DNA of 64,000 nt from Marinomonas rhizomae (GCF_003315485.1 NZ_QNSE01000011.1:62001-126000); one strand, 5' to 3'; positions 51,901 through 60,217 are shown, counted from the first letter of the stretch. Notes: generated by a model from the letters alone, not told the origin. Numbers and translations are program-made.

Positions 51901-53030
51901 ATGCTGTAAGCCTCATTGGCCAAGCGATAGATAAAGAAAGCCCATATCAATTGGTGGTCATAGATTACATGATGCCCGAGTTAGATGGTTTGATGCTCTC
52001 TGAAGCGATTCGAGAAATGAGTGGCTCCTTGTATCAACCTATCATTTTGATGACGTCTTCTGCCGGTGAGCTAACTCAAAGTCAATTAGCCGCCGCTGGT
52101 GTGAACATGTGTATCGCTAAACCCATGAGTGCTTTGGCCTTGAAACGAGGGCTGATTGCGGCATTGTCTGCTAATATTCTTGGTCATCAGCTTTCATATA
52201 CTGATCATCATGATAATGAAGTGTCAGATCTTCATGTCAATGGTCATAAAGGAGGCCTTATTCTGGTTGTTGAGGATATGAAAGCCAATATGGCTGTGGC
52301 GCAAGGCATACTAACTAGAATGGGATATGAAGTTATTGGTGCTGAAAATGGTGAAGTTGGTCTAAAAATGTGGAAGTCGTATCAGCCTGACCTCATTTTC
52401 ATGGACTTACATATGCCTGTGATGGATGGTTTTTCGGCGATGCGTAGTATTAGGCAAGCTGAAAAATACAGTGATAATAAGCGTGTTCCTATTATAGCTT
52501 TAACAGCTGATGTTATGGCTGAAACTTTATCGGAAGTGCTGCGCTCAGGCGGTGATGGCTTAGTACCTAAGCCCTTTAAGCAAAAGGAAATTATCGATAT
52601 GTTGAATGAGTGGTTGCCAAATGATAAACAATCGCAGGGTGATTTAGATAAAGGTACATTGGCTAAATCAGCTTTTAGTGTTCAGTCAGAATCTATTATT
52701 GATGAGCCTGTACTTAATGAGTTAAAAATGTTGCTTGGAGAGGATTTTACTTTGCTGATTGATGCTTTTTTTGATGATGCGAATAGCATTATGGCGTCAC
52801 TTGAAAGCATGCTGAACGAAACCGTTGAAGCTAATTACGAGTCTGTCTCGCTACTGGCTCATAGCTTGAAGTCCATCAGCCAGAGCGTAGGGGCCATGAC
52901 GATGTCTTCAATGGCGGCGCAACTTGAACAGGAAGGTCGTCAGAGAAGTGTTCCTGATTTAGATGTTAAAATCCGTGAAATACTTGTGATGTACCAAAAT
53001 GTGAAGAATAAACTACAGGGTATGTTGTAA
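48942..53030 (+). CDS. hybrid sensor histidine kinase, PAS/GAF-PAS-PAS-HisKA-HATPase-REC-REC-HPt
   Basis: A 1362-residue soluble phosphorelay kinase. There is an unclassified N-terminal domain (1-135), a PAS (about 140-255), a GAF (about 275-415), two PAS domains (about 430-555 and 570-690, the last with the WEFDLQEGALHWDD start and RVIRKDG/DITSRKE end), then HisKA with His716 in ATMSHEIRTPLNGVLGM. The ATPase has NLISNAIKF, DTGVGI and FGGTGLGLAI. REC1 has Asp1008 (VVIDYMMPELDG), REC2 Asp1155 (LIFMDLHMPVMDG), and a C-terminal HPt has His1307 (LLAHSLKSISQSVGA). All catalytic residues are intact and no membrane helix is evident, so it senses a cytoplasmic signal. The stop overlaps the start of a REC-GGDEF gene (TAATG), its likely phosphorelay target. 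Confidence 0.93.
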   Translation: MGQFEAALKVARSLLSMPCAALLFKDGRMLYSGEIEQFNWKTFSDQCLDPQLLTPHRHFDIQNTSSAPQFFSKFDCLSCAFVEPIANCGASLFFLSNEPCSLDAASLEEHIATLVELFSTLFVPKPEQRPLEKQQAFITYKDLLNLNNNVPVLIALVNKDLCYEFINDTYEQRFSILKDDVVGMHIREHIPLATHPIIKSRIEEALKGKSARFYYDVRQGIDGEQRFIGAYCMPRIVDDEVTGLYLCMQDVTAQRKTLSTLQRLHEVTANSRLSLAEKLQRILQVGAEQFALPIGLISSINGDSYRVEYSHTPNGEVVPGTIFDLGNTYCVHTLKSDKPTSYFHTAISDIKEHPCYQNFGLEAYIGIVLYVGGKRWGTLNFSSPNPKKKAFGDDDYEVMKLLAQWVGNEMTHAYDRSVQAQYENELREQKVIFESLFEHAPEAIVLVGRDREIKMLNPAFTELFGYSLADLKGKTTQVLYAEESDFILQGKAYGDDVEDVLNRYRVRYKSKQGKIFHTETIGSMIRNPDGSLGGYIAHIRDVTERLEVEQKMIDTNLRLSIAADAAGIGVWEFDLQEGALHWDDWMYRLYGFVADERTKPQQVWDDCVYSEDQVRLKKVFTGLAESGAYFTSKEDASHISKDLDFDFRVIRKDGQVRYLKSNAAIVFDKKGHASHLIGVNMDITSRKETEVLLREASDQAVAASRAKSDFLATMSHEIRTPLNGVLGMAELLSGSKLNAEQKGQLRILKESGEGLLGLINDLLDFSKIEAGHLSIERVDFNLEQAIYDVVRLLMIKAEEKSIDLLVECDESCPRFLVGDAFRIKQVLTNLISNAIKFTSSGHVLVFAKGEVDRKGMVNLTISITDTGVGIAEHVQPQLFNAFVQADSSTTRKFGGTGLGLAITKQLVDLMGGHIDLSSKLDVGSVFTVTFTLPESHAMSHAENAVDESLLLGKKTLVVDDNEVNLAILKNQLKSCEIDADTELSPVHAVSLIGQAIDKESPYQLVVIDYMMPELDGLMLSEAIREMSGSLYQPIILMTSSAGELTQSQLAAAGVNMCIAKPMSALALKRGLIAALSANILGHQLSYTDHHDNEVSDLHVNGHKGGLILVVEDMKANMAVAQGILTRMGYEVIGAENGEVGLKMWKSYQPDLIFMDLHMPVMDGFSAMRSIRQAEKYSDNKRVPIIALTADVMAETLSEVLRSGGDGLVPKPFKQKEIIDMLNEWLPNDKQSQGDLDKGTLAKSAFSVQSESIIDEPVLNELKMLLGEDFTLLIDAFFDDANSIMASLESMLNETVEANYESVSLLAHSLKSISQSVGAMTMSSMAAQLEQEGRQRSVPDLDVKIREILVMYQNVKNKLQGML

Positions 53031-53956
53031 TGCCAATGAGAGTTTTAATTGTTGATGATACCAACACAGATCGCTTGTTATTGAAGCTCCACCTATCAAA
53101 ACTAGGTTATAGAACAATAGAAGCCAGTAATGGACAAGCAGCAATAGATCAATTTTTGGCGCATTCGCAGGATTTGGATTTGATCTTAATGGATGTCCAA
53201 ATGCCTTTCATGAATGGCTTTGATGCGGTCAGGTCGATTCGTAAAATTCAAGAACAACAAAAACAAGAATGGCTGCCAGTTATATTTTTAAGTGCAAGCG
53301 CTGAAGACGATGATGTAGAAGATGGTATTCTCGCTGGCGGTGATGATTACCTTATTAAGCCGATAAGTCAGAAGGTTTTGTCGGCCAAAATGTTGGCGAT
53401 GCAGCGCATTGCAGATATGAGACGGCGACTTGTTGAGTCGAATCGTGTTCTTGAAGAGTTAGCCTCAACAGATTATTTGACTGGAGTCGCTAATCGTCGT
53501 GCATTTGAAGTAATGCTCGATCGAGAGATGTCTTTTGTTCGTCGATATGGCTCTTCGATGGCTTGTGCTATGTTTGATCTAGATAAGTTTAAAGTGGTAA
53601 ATGATACCTATGGCCATGATGCTGGAGATGCCGTTCTTGTTGAGGTGGTAAATCGGATTAAAGGGGTATTAAGAGAGGAAGATATTATTGGTCGTTTGGG
53701 CGGTGAAGAGTTTGGTATTATCTTACCTAAAATGCCCGAAAATGAATTAATCGAGACGTTTGAACGCTACCGCTGTGTTGTTGCTGAGCATCCTGTTACA
53801 TATGGTGATATTGAAATCCCAATAACTGCGAGTATTGGTGTGGCACTTTACAGTGGTAATAAAGAAAATAAAATTGAGCTATTAAAGCGTGCAGATGATT
53901 CCTTATATGAGGCGAAAGAGACTGGACGCAACAGAGTGGTATATCACCCACAATAA
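53030..53956 (+). CDS. REC-GGDEF diguanylate cyclase response regulator
   Basis: 308 residues. The REC domain (3-125) has LIVDDTNTDR, phospho-acceptor Asp in LILMDVQMPFMNG and Lys in YLIKPIS. The GGDEF domain (about 145-305) starts STDYLTGVANRRAFE, with active site GGEEF in GRLGGEEFGI and an I-site REED five residues before it, so cyclase activity with product inhibition is expected. Architecture resembles WspR/PleD-like regulators with a single REC. Coupled to the upstream hybrid kinase by a one-base overlap, it probably receives phosphate from that kinase's HPt domain, turning the signal into c-di-GMP. Confidence 0.93.
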   Translation: MPMRVLIVDDTNTDRLLLKLHLSKLGYRTIEASNGQAAIDQFLAHSQDLDLILMDVQMPFMNGFDAVRSIRKIQEQQKQEWLPVIFLSASAEDDDVEDGILAGGDDYLIKPISQKVLSAKMLAMQRIADMRRRLVESNRVLEELASTDYLTGVANRRAFEVMLDREMSFVRRYGSSMACAMFDLDKFKVVNDTYGHDAGDAVLVEVVNRIKGVLREEDIIGRLGGEEFGIILPKMPENELIETFERYRCVVAEHPVTYGDIEIPITASIGVALYSGNKENKIELLKRADDSLYEAKETGRNRVVYHPQ

Positions 53957-53989
53957 GGCTTTAAATGAAACGATGCCCTATATTAAAAG

Positions 53990-54020
53990 ACCGAAAATTG
54001 ATTTGATTTTCGGTTTTTTT
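53990..54020 (+). terminator. intrinsic terminator of the kinase/cyclase operon
   Basis: 9-bp stem ACCGAAAAT (53990-53998) and complement (54006-54014), 7-base loop, followed by a T-run to 54020. It begins 33 bases after the cyclase stop. Confidence 0.88.
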
Positions 54021-54142
54021 GTTTGCCCAGCGAAGAAGGTAGCCCTGCCAAGCAGAAAGAAATCTGTTCTTCGGCTTATTTTTTTAGTGGTATTTTTCGC
54101 CATATGAAGAGGGGGTGTTGAGGTGCCTGAGAGAGGTGTAAA

Positions 54143-54192
54143 TGTTAACGTGAGTTAGCTGGACTTCCCAGACTTTTGTTTCCACGTTAACA
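54143..54192. repeat. 10-bp inverted repeat with nested hairpin
   Basis: TGTTAACGTG (54143-54152) and its exact complement (54183-54192) flank a 30-base interior that itself contains CTGG-ACTTC-CCAG. No T-tail and no open frame. It lies between the terminator of the cyclase operon and the msrB stop, 16 bases past the latter. Confidence 0.55.
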
Positions 54193-54207
54193 CTTTTAAG
54201 TCATCAA

Positions 54208-54576
54208 TCAGCCTTTGCTGATGAACTTCATTGAGATGGAGTTGACGCAATGGCGGATGTTGTTTTCGGTGAGCCTTTCGCCTTCAAATACATGGCCTAG
54301 ATGTCCTTCACAGTTAGCGCAGACGATTTCTATACGTCGACCGTCTGCATCAGGTACGCGTTTTACGGCATTGGGGATCTCATCGTCAAAGCTTGGCCAG
54401 CCACAGTGAGACATGAATTTGTGTTCTGATGTATAAAGTGGCGCGTCACACTGGCGGCAAACATATAAACCGCCTTCCATAGTATCAGTATATTCTCCAG
54501 TAAAAGGGCGTTCTGTACCTTTATCACGAATGACACGGGATTCTTCAGGGGTCAGTGTGTTGTATGGTTTGCTCAT
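54208..54576 (-). CDS. msrB: peptide-methionine (R)-S-oxide reductase
   Basis: Repairs the R form of methionine sulfoxide in proteins. From the Met at 54576 ([13 protein letters not shown]) it has 122 residues. The structural zinc cysteines are in [11 protein letters not shown] and [13 protein letters not shown]. The catalytic Cys is in RHCVNSISM, and [10 protein letters not shown] is the family's substrate loop. An upstream in-frame start (54654) adds 26 residues without similarity. The ATG has GGAGAAATAGTTTT upstream. It is monocistronic, with a terminator-like hairpin upstream (54706-54720) ending the yjgA transcript. Confidence 0.95.
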   Translation of the reverse strand: MSKPYNTLTPEESRVIRDKGTERPFTGEYTDTMEGGLYVCRQCDAPLYTSEHKFMSHCGWPSFDDEIPNAVKRVPDADGRRIEIVCANCEGHLGHVFEGERLTENNIRHCVNSISMKFISKG

Positions 54577-54628
54577 AAAACTATTTCTCCTGTCGCTATG
54601 ATAGACGTTGTTCGCATGAATTATGTCA

Positions 54629-54653
54629 TGTCTTATTCTTGTAGAGTAAGACA
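54629..54653. repeat. 11-bp inverted repeat upstream of msrB
   Basis: TGTCTTATTCT (54629-54639) and AGAGTAAGACA (54643-54653), one G-U mismatch, 3-base loop, about 55-75 bases before the msrB start. Possibly an operator or 5' leader hairpin. Confidence 0.4.
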
Positions 54654-54697
54654 ATAAATTGCACTATGAGTTCGAGTGTTAGCTTTTGAGAAAGGAT

Positions 54698-54728
54698 AAA
54701 AAAAACCGCCTTAGCGGCGGGATTTTTA
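54698..54728 (-). terminator. intrinsic terminator of the mgtE/yjgA minus-strand transcript
   Basis: CCGCC at 54706-54710 pairs with GGCGG at 54716-54720. On the minus strand the stem is followed by a long T-run (A-run from about 54698). It lies 30 bases after the yjgA stop. Confidence 0.8.
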
Positions 54729-54757
54729 TTATTAGTGCACATTAGTTCTGAAGGTGT

Positions 54758-55294
54758 TTATTCAGTTAATCCTAAGCGCTTTTCTTCGGTTTCACGTAGA
54801 AAGCGGAAAAGTTTTTTGCGATTTGTAGTATTGCCTTCTTGTGATACTTCTTTCTGCGATTGGCGAATAAGTTGTCTAAGTAACTGAATGTCTTCAACTT
54901 GAGGGTTTTCTTCTAGATATTGGGACAGTTCTTCTTTGCTGTTTTCGCCAATTAATGCATCACGTTTAATTTCAAGTTGGTGAAATAGTTTGTTATAAGC
55001 GGCAGACGTTGAATCAAATAAAGCTACACGGTGTGCTATGGCCTCATGGTCTTCAGTGCGCATTACTTTGCCAATGTATTGCAGATGTCTTCTCATGGCT
55101 TCGTGTTTCTTAATCCGGCCAGCTTCAACAAATGCTTCACGCAACGTGTCAGACATTTCAACTTTTTTAAGTTGATTTTTGCTTAAGGCGAGTAGTTTTT
55201 TTCCAAGATCTTGCAGGGCTTCCATTTCTCGCTTGATCTGGGTTTTACTCTTAGGGATTTCGTCTTCGTTTTCAAATTGATCAAAGTCTGTCAT
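54758..55294 (-). CDS. darP: ribosome-associated protein DarP (YjgA)
   Basis: DUF615 family protein that binds late 50S assembly intermediates. Its 178 residues are highly charged and helical: EIPKSKTQIKREMEALQDLGKKLLALS at the start, RRHLQYIGKVMRTEDHEAI in the middle, and LRQLIRQSQKEV and KKLFRFLRE at the end, all family-typical. It starts six bases after the mgtE stop. In many relatives it neighbours pmbA, which is not here. Confidence 0.93.
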   Translation of the reverse strand: MTDFDQFENEDEIPKSKTQIKREMEALQDLGKKLLALSKNQLKKVEMSDTLREAFVEAGRIKKHEAMRRHLQYIGKVMRTEDHEAIAHRVALFDSTSAAYNKLFHQLEIKRDALIGENSKEELSQYLEENPQVEDIQLLRQLIRQSQKEVSQEGNTTNRKKLFRFLRETEEKRLGLTE

Positions 55295-55300
55295 GGGAAC

Positions 55301-56653
55301 CTATATTAGAAAAATTGTAGCGAGACCTAGGAAGGATAAAAAACCCACCACGTCGGTCACGGTAGTCAAAATTACGCTGCCAGCAAGGGCAGGGTCGATG
55401 CCAATTTTTTTTAGCAAAATCGGCAGAAGTGTACCAGTGGTTGCTGCAAATAGCAGATTTATTATGATGGCGCCTGCAATGATATAGGCAATCTTGATGT
55501 TGTCAAACCAAAGTGCGGTAAGCGCGGCAATAACTGTCGCCCAAAGTAGGCCATTTATTAATCCTACTATGAGTTCTCTATTCAGAAGCCAGCGGGTATT
55601 TGTGGAGCCTATTTGATTGAGTGCGATACCACGAATGACGAGTGTGAGAACTTGTGATCCTGCAATGCCGCCCATGCTTGCCACGATAGGCATAAGTATA
55701 GCTAAGGCGACAACTTGATCGAGTGTGTCTTGGAATAAACCTATAACATAGGATGCTGTAAAGGCAGTTATTAGATTTATACCAAGCCATACAGCACGAC
55801 GCTTCGTGGTTTTTATGATTGGGGCGAAGGTGTCTTCATCATCATCAAGGCCTGCCATGCTTAACATGGAGTGTTCAGCTTCATCGCGAATAACGTCTAC
55901 TACGTCATCTATGGTTATTCGTCCCAGTAGTTTTTGGGTTTTGCTATCGATAACAGGAGCAGAAACTAAGTCCATTTTTTCAAAAAGCTGCGCTACTTCG
56001 CTAGCTGGGGTTTCTGCATCAATAACGGTGAATTCTGTTTCCATGATATCGCGCACGGTGGCATTGATATCGGACACTAATAATCTGGTGAGTGGTAGGG
56101 TGCCTAATAAACGGTCTGAGCGGCTAACGACCAGCAGGCTGTCTGTCATGTCTGGTAATGTGGAATGCCTGCGTAGATAGCGGAACACTAGGTCTATGGT
56201 GATATTTGGACGTATGGTAATAGTGTCCGTGTTCATTAAGCCGCCGGCAGAATCTTCCGAGTAGCTTAATAGTGCTTCCACTCTCGCTCTGTCTTGCGTG
56301 GTCATAGACGCAAGAACTTCTTTTACTACTTTTTCAGGTAGATGCTGAAGTAAGTCAGCAAGGTCATCGCTTTCAAAATGTTCGGATACGGCGATAAGTC
56401 GCTCTGTATCCATGTTTTTCATGAATTGTACGCCAATATCTTCGCTTAGATATTGAAGTACTTCACCTTCATTTTTGGCTTCAATTAACTCCCAAAGAAG
56501 CTTACGTTCTTTGGGAGGAGAGGACTCTAATAGGCGAGCAACATCCTGAGCTGGCAAAGCTCCGTTAAGTAAATAACGGATTTGCATGGTGGCACCGGAT
56601 TCAAGAGATTCGGTAACCGTCTGGAGGTGGTTAAGCGTATTTTGCTCTGACAT
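55301..56653 (-). CDS. mgtE: magnesium transporter MgtE
   Basis: Mg2+ channel with cytoplasmic gating domains. From the Met at 56653 (MSEQNTLNHL) it has 450 residues. The N domain (LLWELIEAKNEGEVLQYL and LLQHLPEKVVKEVL) is followed by a CBS pair (about 135-255, with SAGGLMNTDTITI and LLGRITIDDVVDVIRDEAE), a connecting helix (MLSMAGLDDDEDTFAP), and five membrane helices with RAVWLGINLITAF, ASMGGIAGSQVLTLVIRG and the pore-lining region LFAATTGTLLPILLKKIGIDPAL. It starts eight bases after ptsO, so it is in the rpoN-ptsN-ptsO transcript. Confidence 0.93.
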   Translation of the reverse strand: MSEQNTLNHLQTVTESLESGATMQIRYLLNGALPAQDVARLLESSPPKERKLLWELIEAKNEGEVLQYLSEDIGVQFMKNMDTERLIAVSEHFESDDLADLLQHLPEKVVKEVLASMTTQDRARVEALLSYSEDSAGGLMNTDTITIRPNITIDLVFRYLRRHSTLPDMTDSLLVVSRSDRLLGTLPLTRLLVSDINATVRDIMETEFTVIDAETPASEVAQLFEKMDLVSAPVIDSKTQKLLGRITIDDVVDVIRDEAEHSMLSMAGLDDDEDTFAPIIKTTKRRAVWLGINLITAFTASYVIGLFQDTLDQVVALAILMPIVASMGGIAGSQVLTLVIRGIALNQIGSTNTRWLLNRELIVGLINGLLWATVIAALTALWFDNIKIAYIIAGAIIINLLFAATTGTLLPILLKKIGIDPALAGSVILTTVTDVVGFLSFLGLATIFLI

Positions 56654-56660
56654 AGCTGTC

Positions 56661-56930
56661 TTACTCGTCTTCACCAAAACGATTGTTAATTAAATCTATT
56701 ACCGCTTTAATTGCGTCGTTTTCATCTTCACCGTTGGTTTTAATGCGAATTTCTGTGCCTTTACCTGCGGCAAGCATCATCATGGCCATAATGCTTTTTC
56801 CATCAACATTACGATCATCTTTTTCAATGGTGATATCACAAGAAAATCGAGAAGTAGTTTCAACTAATTTGCCGGCAGCGCGAGCATGCAAGCCAAGTTT
56901 GTTTATGATGGTTATGGACTCTTCCTGCAT
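56661..56930 (-). CDS. ptsO: nitrogen-PTS phosphocarrier NPr
   Basis: HPr-like protein (89 residues) of the nitrogen phosphotransferase system, relaying phosphate from EI-Ntr to EIIA-Ntr. The phosphorylated His is in KLGLHARAAGKL, and the HPr Ser region is VDGKSIMAMMML. It lies nine bases after ptsN. The rapZ gene that normally sits between them in enteric bacteria is absent. Confidence 0.93.
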   Translation of the reverse strand: MQEESITIINKLGLHARAAGKLVETTSRFSCDITIEKDDRNVDGKSIMAMMMLAAGKGTEIRIKTNGEDENDAIKAVIDLINNRFGEDE

Positions 56931-56939
56931 GCTTTTTTC

Positions 56940-57389
56940 CTATATAAGTGAGTCAAAAATACTGAATAGTTCTTCGTTACTCTGCGCTGTTCGTAATTTG
57001 TCCAGAGCGCCTGGAGACTGAGCTAGTTCTGCGATTTGGGCTAATGTTGCAAGGTGCTGGTCGCACTCTTGTGGCGGAACAATCAGCGCAAATATTAGGT
57101 CGACCGCTCTTTTGTCAATAGAGTCAAAGTCAATCGGAGCTTGTAGCGACATAACAACGATAGCCGTATGGTTGGCAGACTCTAGGCGGCAATGTGGTAT
57201 GGCGATGCCGTTACCTATACCAGTACTGCCCAGCTTTTCGCGGCCAAGTAATGCGTCGTAGATTTCTTCGTTATTACAGTGGAGCCGGTTAGAGGCAACT
57301 TCTGCAAGGCTTTCAAGGACACGCTTCTTACTAACAATGTCTTGCTTCGCGAGAACAAGTTCCGCTTTTAATAATGATTTCAAGGACAT
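56940..57389 (-). CDS. ptsN: nitrogen-PTS enzyme EIIA-Ntr
   Basis: Regulatory phosphoprotein of 149 residues that links nitrogen status to K+ transport and other targets. The phospho-acceptor His is in TGIGNGIAIPHCRLE, and LIFALIVPPQECDQHLATLAQIAELAQ (split here) is characteristic. It is encoded 17 bases after rpoN with no hpf gene between them. Confidence 0.94.
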   Translation of the reverse strand: MSLKSLLKAELVLAKQDIVSKKRVLESLAEVASNRLHCNNEEIYDALLGREKLGSTGIGNGIAIPHCRLESANHTAIVVMSLQAPIDFDSIDKRAVDLIFALIVPPQECDQHLATLAQIAELAQSPGALDKLRTAQSNEELFSIFDSLI

Positions 57390-57406
57390 GATAAAATGGT
57401 TTCCGT

Positions 57407-58885
57407 TTAGATCAGTCGTTTTCGTTCATTGGAAGGAGGGATGTTCATCGCCTCTCGATATTTGGCTACAGTCCGTCGAGCAACCTGTATGCCTTGGTCT
57501 GCCAAAATGGCAGCTAGTTTATTATCACTTAGCGGTTTTTTCGCTGGTTCATCAGCGACAAGCTTTTTAATCATAGCCCGTATTGCTGTAGAAGAACATT
57601 CTCCGCCAGAGGCTGTATTAACGTGGCTTGAAAAAAAGTACTTTAGCTCAAAAATACCTTTTGGGGTGTGCATGTATTTTTGTGTTGTTACTCGTGAGAT
57701 GGTTGACTCATGCATGCCCACTTCCTCAGCAACATCATGAAGCACCATAGGCTTCATGGCCTCTTCCCCAAGCTCGAAGAAATCAATTTGTCGACTGACA
57801 ATGCAGCTGGCTACTTTTAGTAATGTTTCATTGCGGCTCTGTAAGCTCTTCATGAACCATTTCGCTTCTTGAAGAGAGGTTTTTATGTAGGTGGCATCTT
57901 CAGGTGTGGCCGCTGTGCTCGCCATCGCAGAGTAAGTCTCGTTGATTTTGATAGGGGGTAGAGCGTCGTTGTTTAGTTCAACTTGCCATACGCCATGGCG
58001 TTTTTTAACGGCAACATCAGGGATGACGTAATCTGTGTCATCAGCATCAATTACAGAGCCTGGTCGTGGGTTGAGTTGCTGAATCAAGTTAACGACTTCT
58101 TTTAGTGCCTCGTCTTTTAGCTTCGTTTTACGGCTCAACTGAGCAAAGTCTCGGTTACCTAGCAGAGGTAGGTAGTGGTTAATGAGATTGTGGGTGCTCT
58201 TGTATAATGGGTGGCTTTGGAACGCTTCTAGTTGCACTAAAAGGCAGTCGCGTAGGTCGATTGAGCATACACCAATAGGGTCAAAGCGTTGCAATCTGTG
58301 TTGTACTGCTATGACTTCTTCAATGTCTAGGTCTTCTAATTCAATGCCGAGGGATTCCCAAATGTCGTCGGGTGAAATGCTTAGGTAGCCATCAGGTTGA
58401 ACGCATTCAATGATAGCGTAAGCAATTTCGATGTCGCGATCTGACATGTGGGTTAAATTTAATTGCCAGATTAGATGATCTTGGATGCTTTCTGCTGGCG
58501 CATTACGGTTTTCAAAGTCCGTATCGCTTTCACCTTCGTAGCTGCTGTGATCACTGACAGCGGCAGAGCTTTGGTAAGTATCATCCCAGTTGCTATCGAT
58601 TGATAACTCTTCAGGGATGCTTTCTGTCCATTCTGATTCTACGCGCGCCTCTTCGCTATTCGTATCGATGACTGTATCAGCGGCACTTTTTGATTCAATG
58701 CTGGCTGGTACTTCACTATGGAGTTGTTCATCGTCGTCGAGTTCAAGTAGTGGATTAGACTCAAGGAATTCGTGTATTTCTTGTTTTAAATCCAACGTAG
58801 AAAGCTGCAGCAAGCGAATAGCCTGTTGCAGTTGAGGTGTCATGGTCAGCTGTTGGCCGAGCTTTAATTGTAAAGACTGCTTCAT
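57407..58885 (-). CDS. rpoN: RNA polymerase sigma-54 factor
   Basis: Directs RNA polymerase to -24/-12 promoters for nitrogen and other enhancer-dependent genes. Region I (MKQSLQLKLGQQLTMTPQLQQAIRLLQLSTLDLKQEI, shown in part) is Gln/Leu-rich. An acidic region II with many Glu, Asp and Ser residues covers about residues 55-120. Core-binding and HTH regions follow (EVGMHESTISRVTTQKYM, FELKYFFSSHV), and the RpoN box ARRTVAKYREAM is near the end. Length 492 is normal. A candidate target promoter is at 17401-17416. Confidence 0.97.
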   Translation of the reverse strand: MKQSLQLKLGQQLTMTPQLQQAIRLLQLSTLDLKQEIHEFLESNPLLELDDDEQLHSEVPASIESKSAADTVIDTNSEEARVESEWTESIPEELSIDSNWDDTYQSSAAVSDHSSYEGESDTDFENRNAPAESIQDHLIWQLNLTHMSDRDIEIAYAIIECVQPDGYLSISPDDIWESLGIELEDLDIEEVIAVQHRLQRFDPIGVCSIDLRDCLLVQLEAFQSHPLYKSTHNLINHYLPLLGNRDFAQLSRKTKLKDEALKEVVNLIQQLNPRPGSVIDADDTDYVIPDVAVKKRHGVWQVELNNDALPPIKINETYSAMASTAATPEDATYIKTSLQEAKWFMKSLQSRNETLLKVASCIVSRQIDFFELGEEAMKPMVLHDVAEEVGMHESTISRVTTQKYMHTPKGIFELKYFFSSHVNTASGGECSSTAIRAMIKKLVADEPAKKPLSDNKLAAILADQGIQVARRTVAKYREAMNIPPSNERKRLI

Positions 58886-58963
58886 AGAGCAACTCTTTCT
58901 TCTAATTGAATGAATTGGAATGAGTTGTGCATACTACTCCCTTTCTACAGCAATGATAAGGGG

Positions 58964-59689
58964 TTACAGACGGAAGTCGTCGCCTAAATAGACCTTTTTT
59001 ACTTGTTCATTGTTGATGACGGTATTGGCGTCACCTGATGCAATGATATAACCATTGCCTACAATGTAAGCTTTGTCACAGATGTCCAGAGTCTCTCTGA
59101 CGTTATGGTCGGTAATGAGAACACCTATCCCACTTTCTTGAAGGTGTTTGATAATGTGCTTTATATCTCCGACCGAAATAGGGTCGACACCAGCAAAAGG
59201 TTCGTCAAGTAGGATGAATTTGGGGTTCATGGAAACCGCTCTGGCGATCTCAACTCTACGTCTTTCACCGCCGGATAACGCCATGCCTAAATTGGTGCGG
59301 ATGTGGGTAATGTGAAACTCCTCAAGGAGCTCTTCCAGTTTTTCGTTTTGTTGTGCTTTTGTTAATTCTTTTCGTGTCTCTAAAATGGCTAAGATGTTAT
59401 CTTCAACAGACATTTTTCGGAAAATTGATGCTTCTTGGGGGAGGTAGCCGATGCCTTTCTGCGCGCGCGTATGCATGGCATCACCAGTGACGTCTTGGTC
59501 GTCAATAAAAACGCCGCCAGCATCATTTGTAACCATGCCTACTATCATATAGAAGCACGTCGTTTTACCTGCGCCATTTGGACCTAGTAGTCCCACCGCC
59601 TCGCCTGATTCAACCGAAATAGACACATCTTTTACGACTTGGCGCTTTTTGTAGCTCTTTGCAAGGTGTTTTGCTTCTAACAGTGCCAT
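58964..59689 (-). CDS. lptB: lipopolysaccharide export ATPase LptB
   Basis: Cytoplasmic ATPase of the LptB2FG pump that extracts LPS from the inner membrane. Walker A is [14 protein letters not shown], signature [15 protein letters not shown] and Walker [31 protein letters not shown] is the Q-loop region. Length 241 is standard. It starts one base after the lptA stop and precedes rpoN by about 80 bases. Confidence 0.97.
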   Translation of the reverse strand: MALLEAKHLAKSYKKRQVVKDVSISVESGEAVGLLGPNGAGKTTCFYMIVGMVTNDAGGVFIDDQDVTGDAMHTRAQKGIGYLPQEASIFRKMSVEDNILAILETRKELTKAQQNEKLEELLEEFHITHIRTNLGMALSGGERRRVEIARAVSMNPKFILLDEPFAGVDPISVGDIKHIIKHLQESGIGVLITDHNVRETLDICDKAYIVGNGYIIASGDANTVINNEQVKKVYLGDDFRL

Positions 59690-60217
59690 CTATTTATTCG
59701 TCTCTGATGCTGGTTTGTCTTGTGGCGCTTGTGGCTGTAAGGTCATTGATACGCGCCCTGAGTCTTTTTTCTCAGCACTGAAGGTGCCATCTTCGATCAT
59801 GTACAGAATATAATCTGCAGTGATGGAATTTTGCATTCTGCTCAGATAACCATCACCAATGATTTCTAGTTTTGACTCATCGGTTAAGTAATGGATTTCA
59901 TTGCCTTTACTGATGACAATGTTTCCACTCCAGTCCACTTGTTGGCTAAACTTTGCAGGCTTGCCGCTCGCCTCTAGGCTGCTGAATTTTTGCGTTTTAG
60001 GGTCTGTAGATACTTTAAGGTACTGAGCCTGAATCTCAATAGAGCCTTGTTTGACGAATACATTGCCTTTATAAATGGCTTCTCCCGAATTTTGGTCGAA
60101 TGAGGCTTCGTTAGCTTGTATTTCTAATGGCTTATTTATGTCATCAGGTAGTGCGTATGCGTATTGGCCAATTAGGGCTGAAGTGAGCAACGCACTGATG
60201 TTAATGAATTGTTTCAT
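59690..60217 (-). CDS. lptA: lipopolysaccharide transport periplasmic protein LptA
   Basis: Periplasmic bridge protein for LPS transit. A signal peptide (ISALLTSALIGQYAYA) is followed by the OstA-type beta-jellyroll: PLEIQANEASFDQNSGEAIYKGNV (split here), VFVKQGSIEIQAQYLKV and YLTDESKLEIIGDGYLSRMQ. The 175 residues are normal, with a Gln/Pro-rich tail. Its start overlaps the lptC end by 17 bases. Confidence 0.93.
   Translation of the reverse strand: MKQFINISALLTSALIGQYAYALPDDINKPLEIQANEASFDQNSGEAIYKGNVFVKQGSIEIQAQYLKVSTDPKTQKFSSLEASGKPAKFSQQVDWSGNIVISKGNEIHYLTDESKLEIIGDGYLSRMQNSITADYILYMIEDGTFSAEKKDSGRVSMTLQPQAPQDKPASETNK

Noticed and set aside
54121..54192. TPP- or glycine-type riboswitch near 54120-54190
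   Set aside because: A few purine-rich words resemble aptamer cores, but no complete consensus and no downstream gene in the right orientation.
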